NCBI GenBank assembly: GCA_034696485.1
Contig: JAQIWT010000400.1
Location: forward strand, 1-21,194
Source of the DNA: Isohypsibius dastychi
Taxonomy: Eukaryota; Tardigrada; Eutardigrada; Parachela; Isohypsibiidae
Length of the DNA stretch: 21,194 nucleotides
Direction of reading: 5' to 3'
The notes under the pieces are model-generated. The model was not told the DNA's origin, ran no database searches, and was given only the letters and a program-made list of their open reading frames with translations. Each line of letters opens with the position of its first letter. Within the stretch, counting starts at the first letter, position 1. Positions 1-10,617 of the stretch are shown in pieces. A program made the position numbers and the translations under genes.

Positions 1-7
1 GTCCCCG

Positions 8-35
8 CCCCCCCCCCCCCCCCCCCCCCCCCCCC
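8..35. repeat. poly-C tract (28 C)
   Basis: An uninterrupted run of 28 C residues, preceded by a short C-rich stretch, lies at the left edge. On the opposite strand it is poly-G and could form G-quadruplex structures. Homopolymers of this length are often mis-sized in assemblies, so the exact count is uncertain. Confidence 0.95.
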
Positions 36-396
36 GTCCTTCCCCTTAGTGTATTCCATAACGCCTTTTCAAGAAACATGTGTTTCTAAAGAAGTCAACA
101 ATATTGGTACTAGAGAATCGCTTACCGTTTGCTAACCAATCTTCGTAGGCTTTACGCATGTGTTGCTTGGAAGGCTTATTTCACGATCTATCTGCTGGCT
201 GAACAAACTTTGTACAACCTTTGGACGACCTGAAACGCGTTGATGGGATGCCCTTGTCATAACCCGACTTGACCAGAAAAACATTGGATCGTACATCTCA
301 TGGAACATGAATGAATACACAGAGTGCAAGTATTCCGTGAAAATAGTTTGTACGACTTCTCATGGAGTTCCTAGTCCGAATTTTGTTTTTTGAAGA

Positions 397-2673
397 ATGT
401 GCAAAGAAGCTCAGAAAACTCCGGGCAAAGACGCTGTTTGCCATCGAAGCTTGCAGCCGGATGGACAAACTTTTTGTTCTTCCGAAAACCTATTTTTCAT
501 GCGTGAAGGCGAGAGCGTTGATCCGGCTGCAACGCACTGCTTATGGATTGATGAACGACTGGTGAAAGTCAAACCACTTAAGATTTGCGTGGAAAACAGC
601 GAACTTAATGACTCCGAGGTCATTAGAGAGAAGCTCAAACGTGGTGGAATGCCAGAAAAGTTTACGAACTTCCTGATAATTTGCGGTAAGGTTATCGCAG
701 TGATTCTATCGAATCACAAGATATGATTTCACAAACATTTTTTGCCAATCTAGTGAGTGTTTGTTATTTCGTCCTGATAACGCGTTGGTCAAGAATGAGA
801 TAGTAATGAAATTTAATTTCTCGATAGATCACACTTGCATCCTGGACTTACATTATGACACAATTAAGTGTTTGTTCGGGCATATTTCTTCCCTGATCGT
901 TACGGGCCCGAAAAATACCGGCGAAACCTTATCTACTAACTTGTCACTAAGTTCCTTCGGCGAGCATGCTGAAGAAATTTGTATCTTGAACGACGTGATC
1001 TTACCGCGTTGCGACAGCGGTACACCTGGGACCATCTGCCGGTGATTATCCATGATAAAAACATACTTCAATCCTGATCACGGTCATTAACGAGGTCTTC
1101 GAAGGGTATGAAGAACATGAATGTCTGCTACAAAGCTGGTGCAACTCTTACTGTTACATGCAATGAACGGCCAATGAAAGTGATATCTTCAAAGTAAGCG
1201 AGGAAATCGAACTGATCAGAGAATAATCACTGACTCTAGAAATTTTGCAGGCTTGAAACTGTCTCTCGAGCCATCGTCGTGCCAATGTTGACAGAAATGA
1301 CGCCTCTAGAAGGAGATGAATTCCAGACCTTGCTAATGGCCAAGACAACTCGGTCGCGCTATTTCCCAACTCTTCTCAACTTCACAACCTCATATGAGAA
1401 AACATTCTACCGTAGAGTGAATGAAGTCCGAGCATAGGTGACTGTAGCACTCAGAAATATCGACTGTATTCATCGCATAGCCGATAACTATTGCATGGCA
1501 ATCGCTTCAACTGAAATTGCAAGTCATGAAATTTCAAACCTACTTTTGCCTGCATCTCACTAACAGGGACAATTTTCTCTACTTGTAAATCCCCAGCAAG
1601 ACTTTCATGATAGTATGGACGGGAAAAATCGAGCCTTTTGTTTTACGACACATTCCACCAGAAGCTATTCAGCACTATTGTCTTTCACAAGGAAAAGTTT
1701 CGCACCAAGAGGTGACGCGGTTACTAAGGTTTTCTTGATTGCAATTACTGATTGATTTCAGTCACTCTCGGAAAACGCTGGAACATTGGATGTCTCAGTT
1801 TTGCGGCGCTGTTGCATCGGTTCGTGAAAGAAATGAAAGTGATGTCAGTCAAGACTATCAAGTCTCTACTTTGCGCGAAATTTGAAATGTATTTAAGCAG
1901 GAGTCGGACGACGGCAAACTTGATGGCTGCTTTCGAATCTGCCCTCAAATAGCGAGACGAAGATTTCATGGCCTTGCCAAAGTCCGTGGAACCAATGACA
2001 ATTTTCGATTTCAACACAACGAGAAACGAACTCAAGTTAAAGGTGGCCTTTTGCGAAAAAACATTGCGTCAGTTAATACTGATATTTTTCAGGGTTGGAA
2101 AAATCCAATCAAATTCATCGATGGTTCTCAGAATTGTGCAACCGTTATTCCAACCTCCTTATTCACTGCAACACAACTCGGTCATCACGATGGTGATGGG
2201 GAGTCACTCGACGCATCAGGTACATTTAATTTCAATTGCGCGAGGGTCTTGAACATAACAAATCATTCAATGTTAGGTACTTATTTCGGAAGAGAATCCA
2301 AATTGGTCGGATCTTTGGGTCCGGAGCCATTGTCACCGTTCAAATCGTGAGATCGATCAAAACCTCTCAGCTCTAAGGGAATTAGAACTTCAGACCCTTT
2401 GGCCACATCAACTGAAATAGATCTGTAAGCTCCCGTGAATAATGGCAGTTCTCAGAATCAGGTTGTGTCTATTGCAAGGCTGCGAACAGCCTGGATGCGG
2501 GTTTCAAAACACTAGATAATCCGAGTCTCGAGATTTCACGTAAACGTGGCTTACCTGTAACACCAACTAAATCTGCTGGCTTGAATGCCAGCTTCGATGA
2601 CTGCGGAACAGGTCAGTTTGTGAGCGAGTTATTCGGCTTACCAGACAAATTTTGAGTTTCAGCTACTCCTTAA
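397..2673 (+). pseudogene. decayed multi-exon gene, family not recognised
   Basis: A chain of coding-like exons can be read on the + strand: about 397-685, 754-1041, 1095-1193, 1251-1437, 1567-1711, 1762-2219, 2277-2424, 2456-2611 and 2663-2673. The joints 1041/1095, 1193/1251, 2219/2277 and 2611/2663 keep the reading frame, with introns of 51-57 bp; the last joint gives a natural stop TAA at 2671. Breaks are also visible. The joint 685/754 does not keep phase, a stop TAG occurs at 1435, the frame changes around 1711-1830, and the best frame of the long exon is interrupted by TGA at 1883 and again at 2348, with coding-like sequence continuing past both. Residues near 900 read VTGPKNTGET, like a Walker A loop (GxxxxGKT) whose Lys became Glu; this is a weak hint of an ancestral nucleotide-binding domain. 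I do not recognise the family. It is most likely a pseudogene, or a gene damaged by sequence errors. Confidence 0.5.
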
Positions 2674-4087
2674 GTAGATGGAATTCCACCAACAAAATGG
2701 AAATGGTAACACATCCTCTTCTCGAAAATATAATCCGCGCAGGAGCTATTGAAACGATAAAACCCAACAAATAACCTCGCCTTAAACATTGAGGTCCCAT
2801 GGCTCACTATCAGCGATTTGGATGGATCTCATCTCGCAAAAGTCGATTTTCGATGATCTGATCCATTCGGACTCATTCGGATTCATGGACCAAGACATGG
2901 TCGATTTGGAATTGGGCGTGTGATGGCTAGGTATACATCTCCTCTCCTCTTCCTCCTCCTCCGACATATCTCCTCCCCCTCAGTACGATATCTCCTCCTC
3001 CTCATAGACATATATCCTCTAACCATATCTCCTCAGGAGTTCTCCGCGCGAAAGATCGAGAGCAGTGACTGTGATATACCCGGTGGCTCACTATTTTTTA
3101 CTGTAAACTTTGGGGTAGTGTACCTTGCCCCCTTTTGCCCCCAAAACTTATGGTTCCTAGCACAATCAGTGAACAATTCATTTCTCCATTGAATATGAGA
3201 AGTTATTCATCTCTTTCAAATTCTATCTGAGTGAGAGCTGTGAAACTGGGGTACGGTCAAGAAGCTCCGTGGCTTTTTGACGTTTTTTTCTGTTTTGGCA
3301 AAGTTCTCATTACTTCAGCTATTGCGTGGAAGATAGATCTCCATGCCTCTGATATCAATGCATACTCAAAGGACTACGTTTAACAGTTGCAATTCGTTTC
3401 AAGTGAAAACTGATGTCAACATTGGAGAAATCAGGCCAAAACCAGAAGGGGCAGTTTCCGGTGAAATTTTCGTGGTTTTATGAAGGGTGACAGCTGAGAA
3501 GTGCAAAATTCGATACAATATACATATCAGTTTGTTCGTTGTTCTTTTGGCTACCAAAGAAGCCACATAAACCCACTGCATGGTTAAGGAGTACACCAGC
3601 ACCGTAAAACCAAAGTGATGAATTACGTGGCCGCGAAAACCAGTGCGCGCAAGAGTGACTTTGGGAAATCCCAAAATTTCTATGAATTTGGTTCCCCGTC
3701 GAAACTCTTCTCATAGCTCCTTTCAGTTTAACTTTTTAAACTACTTCATCACGACAATATAACACTCATCAACCCATTCCATAACCGGCAAATCGTGGGT
3801 TCGGGATGTCCTCCGAAATCTTCCGCAGCAGAATTTTTGGCACTAGGCATTTGCTCTCGGGATGAGATGCCTCTTCTCTTTCTTCTTGACAATTATTTAT
3901 TACGTTTTTAGAATCCTCCCAGCTGTGCTTCTGCTCAGTCCATAAGACTTAGCGACTTCACTCATCGTCCAGATAATTCTTCAAACTGTCAGCTTGTTGA
4001 CGGTCCGTTTTTTCTGGTTCGCGTCAACCTTCGATATCCGGTCCCGTTTTTCACTTCTCTTCAGCTAATCATCAGATCCCGTGAAAC
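2674..4087. other. gene-poor stretch
   Basis: No convincing gene was seen. A short open frame at 2822-2920 (+ strand, 32 codons from ATG, acidic) could be an exon remnant but has no clear splice context. The only structured part is the CTCCT-rich block listed separately. Confidence 0.5.
2935..3035. repeat. CTCCT-rich low-complexity block
   Basis: Irregular repetition of TCTCCTCC and CATATCTCCTC units. The glutamate-run reading frame on the - strand here is a by-product of the repeat. Confidence 0.7.
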
Positions 4088-4099
4088 ACAACATACTCT

Positions 4100-4244
4100 G
4101 TCCTCTCGTGTAACTGGACACCCTTTTCGCTGTCTCGATCGGCTCACCACACACACAATGCGTGAGCCCCGGGTGTACCCTCTGGCTGCGCACTTGGTGA
4201 GCCAATCGATACAGCAAAAAGGGTGTCCAATTACACAAGAGGAC
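4100..4244. repeat. foldback hairpin with 50-bp arms
   Basis: Arm 4100-4149 and arm 4195-4244 are inverted copies matching at 45 of 50 positions, separated by a 45-bp loop that itself contains the palindrome GGTGTACC. Weaker complementarity continues a few bases outward on both sides. Four of the five mismatches would be G-U pairs in a transcript of the - strand, so such an RNA would pair at 49 of 50 positions. It may be a small foldback element or MITE remnant. No target-site duplication was found. Confidence 0.85.
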
Positions 4245-4931
4245 GAAGTATTGTCGAACTTGAACGAAAATTCCGGGCAAGACGGCAGATTTCAGTCCCG
4301 GTTTTGCCTTGTTGTTTGTAAGACACGGTCAGTTTTCTTCCATGGGAGGAAAGTTTTTTTCAACAAAAGGGAAATGCATCTAAATTTTTTCGCTATAATG
4401 AGTTGGAAAGGAAATTGAATTCTGTATCGGACAATGAGTATCCGTGTTGATTATACTCCAATCGTGATGACGAGGATCAAAGACAAAAGTACAGTCAAAA
4501 ATAGTGGGCCACCCGGTATTTAGTACACAATATTGTACCTTGTTTTTTTAGCTGATTTTCTGACCTTTATAAAATGGCGAAAGTTTAAGTGAGCTCAGAG
4601 GAAATAACGAAGAGGGATTAATGAAGTAAATCATACTTATTTCTTCAAGAACAAGATGGTTTCTTGCGGAATGAATAATGAGTTAGTGGACATTGGTTTG
4701 ACGATAAAAGGGAGGGAGCTAAAGGGCCAAGCTGAGCCGCCCTAGCTACCTTAGTATTTAGAATCCGACCCAGACCGATTTGAAATAATTCTCGATGCAA
4801 AGTAGACGTTTTTGACATTTCGTGCATTATGGTACGATAAACGTGTATTGCAAGTCGTTCCAAAGCAGTGGTGGACCGTATACCGAACTTAAAACGGTTT
4901 TCTTGAGAATTTTCGGAACGAAACCGCGCTT

Positions 4932-5458
4932 TCACGAAACATCGGTTTGCGAATGATCGCCTACGATAGGCTTGACCCAAAAAGCTGGGCGTGCAGGGTA
5001 ACGTGGTCGCGAGGCTGGCGGGGTAGACTGAACAAAGCCAAAGCGAAAATCGGCTACGAGAAGAGTTCCGCTCCCCCACGAAATAGCCTGATACGAAATA
5101 CTCAAATCACTATTCCTCCAACTACGGAACCTCATGACCACGACTATTGTGTAATCCAAAAGGTACTGCGGTTCGAGGTTTACGATGAGATCTTTAACGT
5201 CATGAGCCATCCACATGTTCGATACAGGCACCAATGAGAGTAAGCTATTCTGTCCACCGATCCGCGTCAGCAGGAATAACATCGCTGTGGTTGAAACCAA
5301 ATTTCGTTGGTTAGCGTGATTCTTCTATCGACGTCATACGACCGACCATTAAATTGTGGGACCGCTGTACCTTCTGGATTGCACCGTATGAAACCTAGGA
5401 GCAACGATTGCCCTACGACGAAAAGTGACACGACGAAAAGTAGTCTACGAAAGGTCAT
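4932..5458 (-). pseudogene. broken ORF, possible Cys-loop channel ectodomain remnant
   Basis: On the - strand an ATG at 5458 opens a frame with basic residues followed by a long hydrophobic stretch (MTFRRLLFVVSLFVVG), typical of a signal peptide. It continues to RRITLTNEIW and stops at 5267. A second overlapping frame (5300 down to 4932) then carries GGQNSLLSLVPVSNMWMAHD. Both blocks resemble the ordered elements of Cys-loop ligand-gated channels (the L-x-x-N-x-x-W strand, then the V-P-x-x-x-x-W loop), but no invariant cysteine loop or membrane segment can be seen. The two frames are not joined by a usable intron, which implies a frameshift. The distance from signal peptide to first block is shorter than usual. 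This is a weak family suggestion; the frame could also be a chance ORF. Confidence 0.3.
5415..5444. repeat. short tandem duplication
   Basis: Two adjacent copies of a 15-bp unit beginning CGACGAAAAGT. They lie just downstream of the putative - strand start region. Confidence 0.6.
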
Positions 5459-5671
5459 GGCACGCTCGCACGGTTACGGTAAAGCGTGAATGAGCTCATC
5501 CAGTTTTTTTCGATGTTATTGACTGTGGACCATCTTTCCCGAAGTCTGGTCCACGTCACACGGACTAACAGGTTTTTCCACGCTCAGCGGGGTAGAAATA
5601 AACAGAAAAAAAGTAAACAACTTCGAAACACGGGTCACTTCCAACGCTATTTGGCACCACTTAACGTTTTC

Positions 5672-5821
5672 CAGGTCATATCGGACCCAAATGAGACAAG
5701 TACGCTATGTGCCCGTAGAATTCGTCAAATCTCGGTGTCGCCGAATGTATCGTCAATCAGATGTAATTGCGATGTAGGGCTTACTTCTGCATCTCTCGGT
5801 TCTACCGGGTCTTGCCTCTAA
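5672..5821 (+). CDS. possible terminal exon, Cys-rich (EGF-like end?)
   Basis: After a polypyrimidine stretch and AG (GTTTTCCAG) the + strand stays open for 50 codons to TAA at 5819. It includes the cysteine pattern C-N-C-D-V-G followed by G-S-C, as at the end of EGF-like modules. The same frame is open upstream to 5486, so the splice acceptor is not required. No other exon of the gene was found. Low confidence; it may be chance. Confidence 0.2.
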   Translation, partial: QVISDPNETSTLCARRIRQISVSPNVSSIRCNCDVGLTSASLGSTGSCL

Positions 5822-6537
5822 GTCGGCTGCAATAGTCTGTTCTAGCCAACCAGATCGACGTCTGCGCCAAGATTAAGAGCTCGTCTGCGCCCTATCGATT
5901 GATTGAGTGAACAGGCCGAAGTGAACTCTCTCATTTGGCGAAGACGTATACTACCTAAATCCCCGCCCGTTGTCACATGGTCGAGTCAGTTCAGTTAGGC
6001 GTCATGACACAGTTCTCAAGCTAGTAAACTGTTGCTGTTGTACGTTGAAACGCCGTTGACTGCGTCCTATCGTCACATCGTTTTTCTTTCTCTGTCTTCA
6101 ATATTTCGCTTTCAAAATGGCAGATTCTTTTGATTAATCCAAACCGACTTCCACTGGCAAAGATGATAAAGGATTGATACACAGGAACCCTCCAGTTGAC
6201 GAGATGGAAACGAGCGGGTTGCCCACGATAGAGTTCACATTGAACTAAATTGCATGGGAGTATGAAGGTCTTGTGTGAGAATCAGGTCTCTTAACCAGCG
6301 ACAAAAGCTTTGAGGCGGGATGCGATGCGCAGTTGAACTCGGAATGGCACCACTAGCTCTACCGTAATCATGCAACCATATATATATATGCATATTTCGA
6401 GTCAAACAGAAATATTGTCGCACAGGATCTTGTCGTTAGCGAGCGAAGGCAAACTTTGTTAGGGCCTCGGAGTGAGAGCATACGCCTCTGTTATTGCATA
6501 TGCCTTCGTAAACTCTTTGGGTGTTATATCAACCTCT
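5822..6537. other. no recognisable gene
   Basis: About 700 bp without a supported exon. It holds only a short (AT)n stretch near 6378-6392. Confidence 0.5.
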
Positions 6538-6547
6538 AGCTCACAAG

Positions 6548-6961
6548 CAAACCTCGCGAAGCCGATAGTTCGGAAAAAATAACCAAAGAGTGCAAAAGAT
6601 AGGTGTTTTTTCGCTGAGAATTACCTCACCAATCACTCGGTTGATTTCGGGCGCTGGAGCGGACAAAAAAGGGAAGGAAGGACAGAGGGTTCACCAACGT
6701 AAACTGACAGGGCCAATGCTTTCGAAACTGCTATTCGAACTCGTGCAAATGCGAAGTCCAATGTCGTACATTTCGAAGGCATTAGCCCCTTCAGTTCACA
6801 TTGGTGAACCCCGAGTCTTTTCTTCCCCCTTTACTCTCCCTTTTTTGTCCGCTCCAGCACGCGAAATTAACCGAGTGATTGGCGAGGTAATTATCAGCAA
6901 AAAAACCTATCGTTTGCACTCTTTGGTTACTTTTTTCGAATTATCGGGGTCGCGAGGTTTG
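6548..6961. mobile_element. 414-bp foldback (MITE-like) element
   Basis: The segment is almost entirely one inverted repeat. The left arm (about 6548-6730) matches the reverse complement of the right arm (about 6771-6961), leaving a short central loop. The termini are CAAACCTCGCGA and TCGCGAGGTTTG, and weaker matching extends to about 6538 on the left and 6971 on the right. Long blocks match between arms, for example CCAAAGAGTGCAAA and GCTGGAGCGGACAAAAAAGG. There is no transposase, so it would be non-autonomous. The open frame 6590-6976 is a consequence of the repeat and is not called as a gene. No clear target-site duplication. Confidence 0.85.
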
Positions 6962-7000
6962 GTTGTCAGTTCGTAACGATCGCCTGGTTTGAAACAGCCA

Positions 7001-7226
7001 GTCTCGTTCCGGAACATCCAGGTGCTCCTGTTCCGGGCTCGTCTGCTGACGGACGACTTCTAATTGTGGGCAGTGAAGAACCCATGAAATCTTCTTGCGA
7101 ACCTGGAGACCGCGCCAACGTGTTAGCTCGGGGAAGCGTCCAATACCGCGAAACCGATAGCTGTTCGAAACATTTTCATTATACCCCTGGGGCTATCGAA
7201 TATGTGTCCCGCACGCTCTTTTGTAG
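7001..7226 (+). CDS. possible exon, product unknown
   Basis: An open + strand frame with balanced codon content starts near an AG at 6998-7000 (AAACAG) and runs through residues such as LIVGSEEPMK into the pentamer repeat region. The frame stays open to 7530 only because the CCTTA array contains no stop codons. No splice donor or domain supports it firmly. It may equally be chance sequence beside the foldback element. Confidence 0.2.
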
Positions 7227-7404
7227 TGGTTTCTCGCATGTCCATCACATTAATTATCTACCATGCCCTCTATCCGGACTGCCTCACCATCGAGCGTATC
7301 CTCAGATTCTTCAGGTTCCTCGTGCACTATGTGTCACAGTTCATTTTCAAGGTACTGTGGACAAAACTGGGACGACCTGTTCCGATGCACAAAACCTTCC
7401 CTGG

Positions 7405-7650
7405 CCCCACCTCACCATACCTTACCTTTGCTTATTTTACCTTACCTTACCTTACCTTACCTTGTCTGGTCTTACCTTACCTTACCTTACCTTATCTTAC
7501 CACACCTTACCTTACCTTATCTTACTTTAACTTATTCAGCTTGACTCAGATTACTTTACTTCACCCTACCTTACCTTACCTCATCTAACCTCACACTATA
7601 TTACTTTACCTCACCTTATTATTTCTTACTATACCTTATTACACCTTTCG
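7405..7650. repeat. degenerate (CCTTA)n pentamer array
   Basis: Repeated CTTAC/CCTTA units, clean near 7436-7500 and increasingly degenerate to about 7650. All three + strand frames stay open through it and encode Leu-Pro-Tyr-Leu-Thr repeats, which is why large apparent ORFs occur here. These are not regarded as genes. Confidence 0.9.
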
Positions 7651-7820
7651 TTTCCTCAATTTATTTGATTGCTTTGCCTCACCTCATCGAACCTGGGCTA
7701 CCTTAGATACATTAGGCTATATCGAAACGTATATCCCATTTTTCCTCATCTGACCAGAAAACCAGTGTTGAAGCTGGAGTAGGAAGAATTCTTCTTTTCC
7801 AATGAACTTGAACGACAGTA

Positions 7821-8339
7821 CGAGGTAAAAGTCCAGATGTGCCTGGTCGGTTTTAAAGCGCCTGGCACAAACACTCGCATAGTGCTTCACTCAGCACCCG
7901 CTCAGCTCATAACGGCTACTTTTCACTTTCGCAATGTTTCATATTATACCCATTATATATATATATTATACCCACTGCAGGCTCTGAATTCCATGTCAGA
8001 CACCGGACCTAAAATTCCAGCGCAATTTTCCAGAATGTAAAAACAAATCTGTTTTTTCAAATCTTAGAAGAAACAAAAATTTGTGCTACCGTACGTTATT
8101 TTCCAGTTGTTTGAGTATCTTGGGTTTCATTCGGTTTCTTCGACAGACATGATTGCTTTTTCTTAAAATAAACAACGATCACAGTTTTTTCATTTTGCTA
8201 TCTAAACTCTAGTCATCGCAGATTTTACATCCTGCTTTCTAAACAAAGCCTTTGTCTGATTGAAACTTGACTACTTTGAGTTGCTTATTCTGTGCCAGGC
8301 GCTTTAAAACCGACCAGGCACATTTGGACTTTTACCTCG
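7821..8339. mobile_element. 519-bp MITE with TA target duplication
   Basis: The terminal inverted repeats begin CGAGGTAAAAGTCC and are 49/50 identical when the flanking base is counted (7820-7869 versus 8291-8340). The element is bounded by TA on both sides (7819-7820 and 8340-8341), as expected for Tc1/mariner-type insertion. Removing the element and one TA gives CGACAGTAATGTGAAC, which is exactly what is present in the neighbouring duplicated segment near 8412-8427. That copy therefore preserves the empty site. The interior is AT-rich and has no transposase, so the element is non-autonomous. Confidence 0.9.
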
Positions 8340-8341
8340 TA

Positions 8342-8500
8342 ATGTGAACTGATGTTCTTTTTCCTTATTTCAACTTGAAAGCAATCGTAACCAGCTCCTC
8401 CTTCTGGTTCACGACAGTAATGTGAACCAATGTTCTTTTTCCTCATTTCAACTTGAAAGCAATCATAACGGCTCCTTCTTCTGGATAACCACTGTTGCCT
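8342..8500. repeat. tandem duplication flanking the MITE
   Basis: A unit of roughly 78 bp beginning ATGTGAAC and containing ATGTTCTTTTTCC and TTTCAACTTGAAAGCAATC occurs at 8342 and again at 8420. A diverged partial third copy covers the end (CTCCTTCTTCTGG, ACCACTGTTG). The MITE at 7821-8339 sits inside the first copy. Confidence 0.8.
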
Positions 8501-9380
8501 TACGAAGGTGGAGCTTCAGTCTGAAGTTAGGGGGTTCTCAAGTGTACCTCGTAGGCGTTAGGGTTACTTGGTCGTGATACATTATAGAAATATGAAGGGA
8601 AGCAGGGTGACTCGCTCTGGGATAAAACGAATAAACGTCGCTGAAATACTTCATTCACGAATCTTGGTGAATCTGAAAATTTATCATAACCGGAGTTTCG
8701 GATTTCGGCCTGAAACTCCGAAACTTCAACAACTTTTTTGTTATTTTAAGGGTAGTTGATTTGATACTTTTCTTGATATGAAATGCAATGAGGGCCATGG
8801 TGGCTCTTCATTTGCTGGTAAAATCAGTACACCTTTGAATTTTGGGTTTTTTCGTCGCTTCCCACTCAAAAATAAAGATGAGTGTATCTGTCAGAAAGAT
8901 AAAACAGAATCCGCTGCCAACGTTGTTTGCACAGCAAATCGGTTCTATTTATCAATCAAATTTATTTATGAGCCATCGAACTTCAGGGATTGTTCTGACG
9001 TGTGTCCGTTCTCGTACTCAAAACAGTTCTTGCAAATAAACACGTTGTTTCATGTGAAGCGGGAGTATTTTTTGTTCTCTTATCGAAGATACGACGTCTC
9101 GAGAGAGCGTACAAGCGATCATCCTGGCTGAATAAATTTTAAGACTGTTATCCATCATTGACGATTGTCATCTATGGTGGGGTTGGTTGAATCTCTGGTA
9201 AGGAGTTGACATGTGGATCCATGGGTGAATCATACTTGTAATTCGATTGTGTTTTTCTTCTTCTCGTTCAATTTTCATTTCAATCAATTTTAGTTTCCTT
9301 TCATTTTTATACGCTGTCGAGCTTTGAACTGCAATTCGTATTGTAATTTTCTTCATTGACGTTGACTCAATTTCCTTTCA
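8501..9380. other. no recognisable gene
   Basis: Several short open frames lack splice support and domain features. A small hairpin lies at about 8692-8722 (GGAGTTTC paired with GAAACTCC). Nothing else was seen. Confidence 0.45.
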
Positions 9381-9469
9381 GGCCAGATGACTGCGCACGC
9401 CACTGTCGGGAAAAGCACAGAAACGAATCCCGGATAGTCTGCCATTTTGTTCAGCTGTCGTGCTCAAGT
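9381..9469 (+). CDS. possible Cys-rich exon (PAN/apple-like spacing)
   Basis: It follows a good acceptor (TTTCCTTTCAG) and ends at a consensus-like donor (A|GTGAGT). It encodes about 29 residues with the cysteine pattern C-x3-C-x11-C-x7-C, starting PDDCARHC. The spacing recalls part of a PAN/apple module, but the piece is too short for assignment. No neighbouring exon was identified. Confidence 0.25.
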
Positions 9470-9675
9470 GAGTTCTGTTTCGTCATCAACATGCGGCAGG
9501 TTCAACTGGGTCTCAGGAGATGTAATTTTGTTTCACAAAAGAAATTTGAAGTTGTTATTCATGTTTTTCAACACTTTGGATATGAGGATCTGTCTAGGAC
9601 CATTTCTGCTTCCTTTTCGGTCTATTTAGTGAAGCGTTATTGCTTAAATTCCACCCATCACTGACCGCCGGAGGA

Positions 9676-9688
9676 GGGGGGGGGGGGG
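9676..9688. repeat. poly-G tract (13 G)
   Basis: Uninterrupted run of 13 G. Confidence 0.95.
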
Positions 9689-10423
9689 ATCGATATCCGT
9701 GAAGATAGCCAGGTTATTCTTAATTGTTCATGATACCACCTCATGGTATCACTTTCGAAAACCGTAGAGAAACATGTTATCGTTCATTCCTAATTTTTGG
9801 GGACAAACCTGACGAAAAACATGGTACTAGCAAAAACTAGCGCAAGTTGTACCCCTTACGGGGTTACAAGACTCCACACACGTTTTACGTGGTGCAGAGC
9901 AGGAGTGACGAACACGATGTTCATTTTTGGTTTCTTCGATCAATTTTCCTTCATATTTTGTCAACAACCTATTCTTCCCCACTTTTCTAGTAGTTTTTTG
10001 TGAGATCTCTCCACTGGAGCTGATTCTGGTCCGTTCTTCCCTCGCTTATGATCAGAATTTACGTTGTAACGTTGGTCGACTTATCTGCTTTTTCCAGTCG
10101 TCTTACTCTTCTTCCGTGTTGTCTATCTCGAGTTTTCTAATCTTAAAATATCGTTTTAGGTGAGCAGTTTTGGTTTATATGTTTTGCAGAGCCAGGTTGG
10201 GATGACTTCCGATATGCGAGACCAGGAAAGATCGTCTTCATTGTTGTTGTTTTTCTGCTTAAATCTCCCTTTTTGCTCGTCTTCTGGCCAATTCACCGTC
10301 TTATTCTCAGGGAATTATGTTGTTTTATAGTTTTCCTCCCTGGGCGACCAAGAAAGCGTGGATCTGAGTGCTGGACTGACTACGAAAGTCCTTTTGCAAT
10401 TCAGTTGCCCGTAAATTTTTTGT

Positions 10424-10433
10424 CCCCCCCCCC
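10424..10433. repeat. poly-C tract (10 C)
   Basis: Run of 10 C directly after ATTTTTTGT and followed by TCGTAAGGGGGTGGG. The flanking C and G runs could form a hairpin. Confidence 0.9.
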
Positions 10434-10617
10434 TCGTAAGGGGGTGGGCATTTGGAGTAAATCTGGCGTCAATCTGAGATTGTACCTTCACGTGATTTTC
10501 AAATCCCCTGAAATTTCTGATGCAGCTCAGCTTTCAAATCAAGAAAAACTTTTTCTCACGCAATAAGGACTTCCGGCGGAAGTAAGTTTTGCTTGACTTG
10601 GGGAAGTGTCCGGCTGT

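Larger units (their letters stand above)
9480..10600. other. no recognisable gene; homopolymers
   Basis: No exon could be supported. The stretch contains a 13-G run (9676-9688), a small hairpin around 9848-9871 (TTGTACCCC against GGGGTTACAA) and a 10-C run at 10424-10433 that can pair with the following GGGGG. Confidence 0.5.

Noticed and set aside
4645-5079. 144-residue - strand ORF
   Set aside because: Although it is the longest ORF of the left half, it has no domain, signal peptide or splice support, and it overlaps the more plausible frame ending at 4932.
6590-6976. 128-residue ORF
   Set aside because: It runs through both arms and the loop of the foldback element and encodes palindrome-derived sequence.
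7202-7588. Long + strand ORFs with LPYLT repeats
   Set aside because: They exist only because the pentamer array lacks stop codons; no splice, start or domain support.
7405-7650. Telomere-like repeat
   Set aside because: The unit is CCTTA, not the nematode TTAGGC or the insect TTAGG (complement CCTAA), and it is too degenerate for an active telomere.
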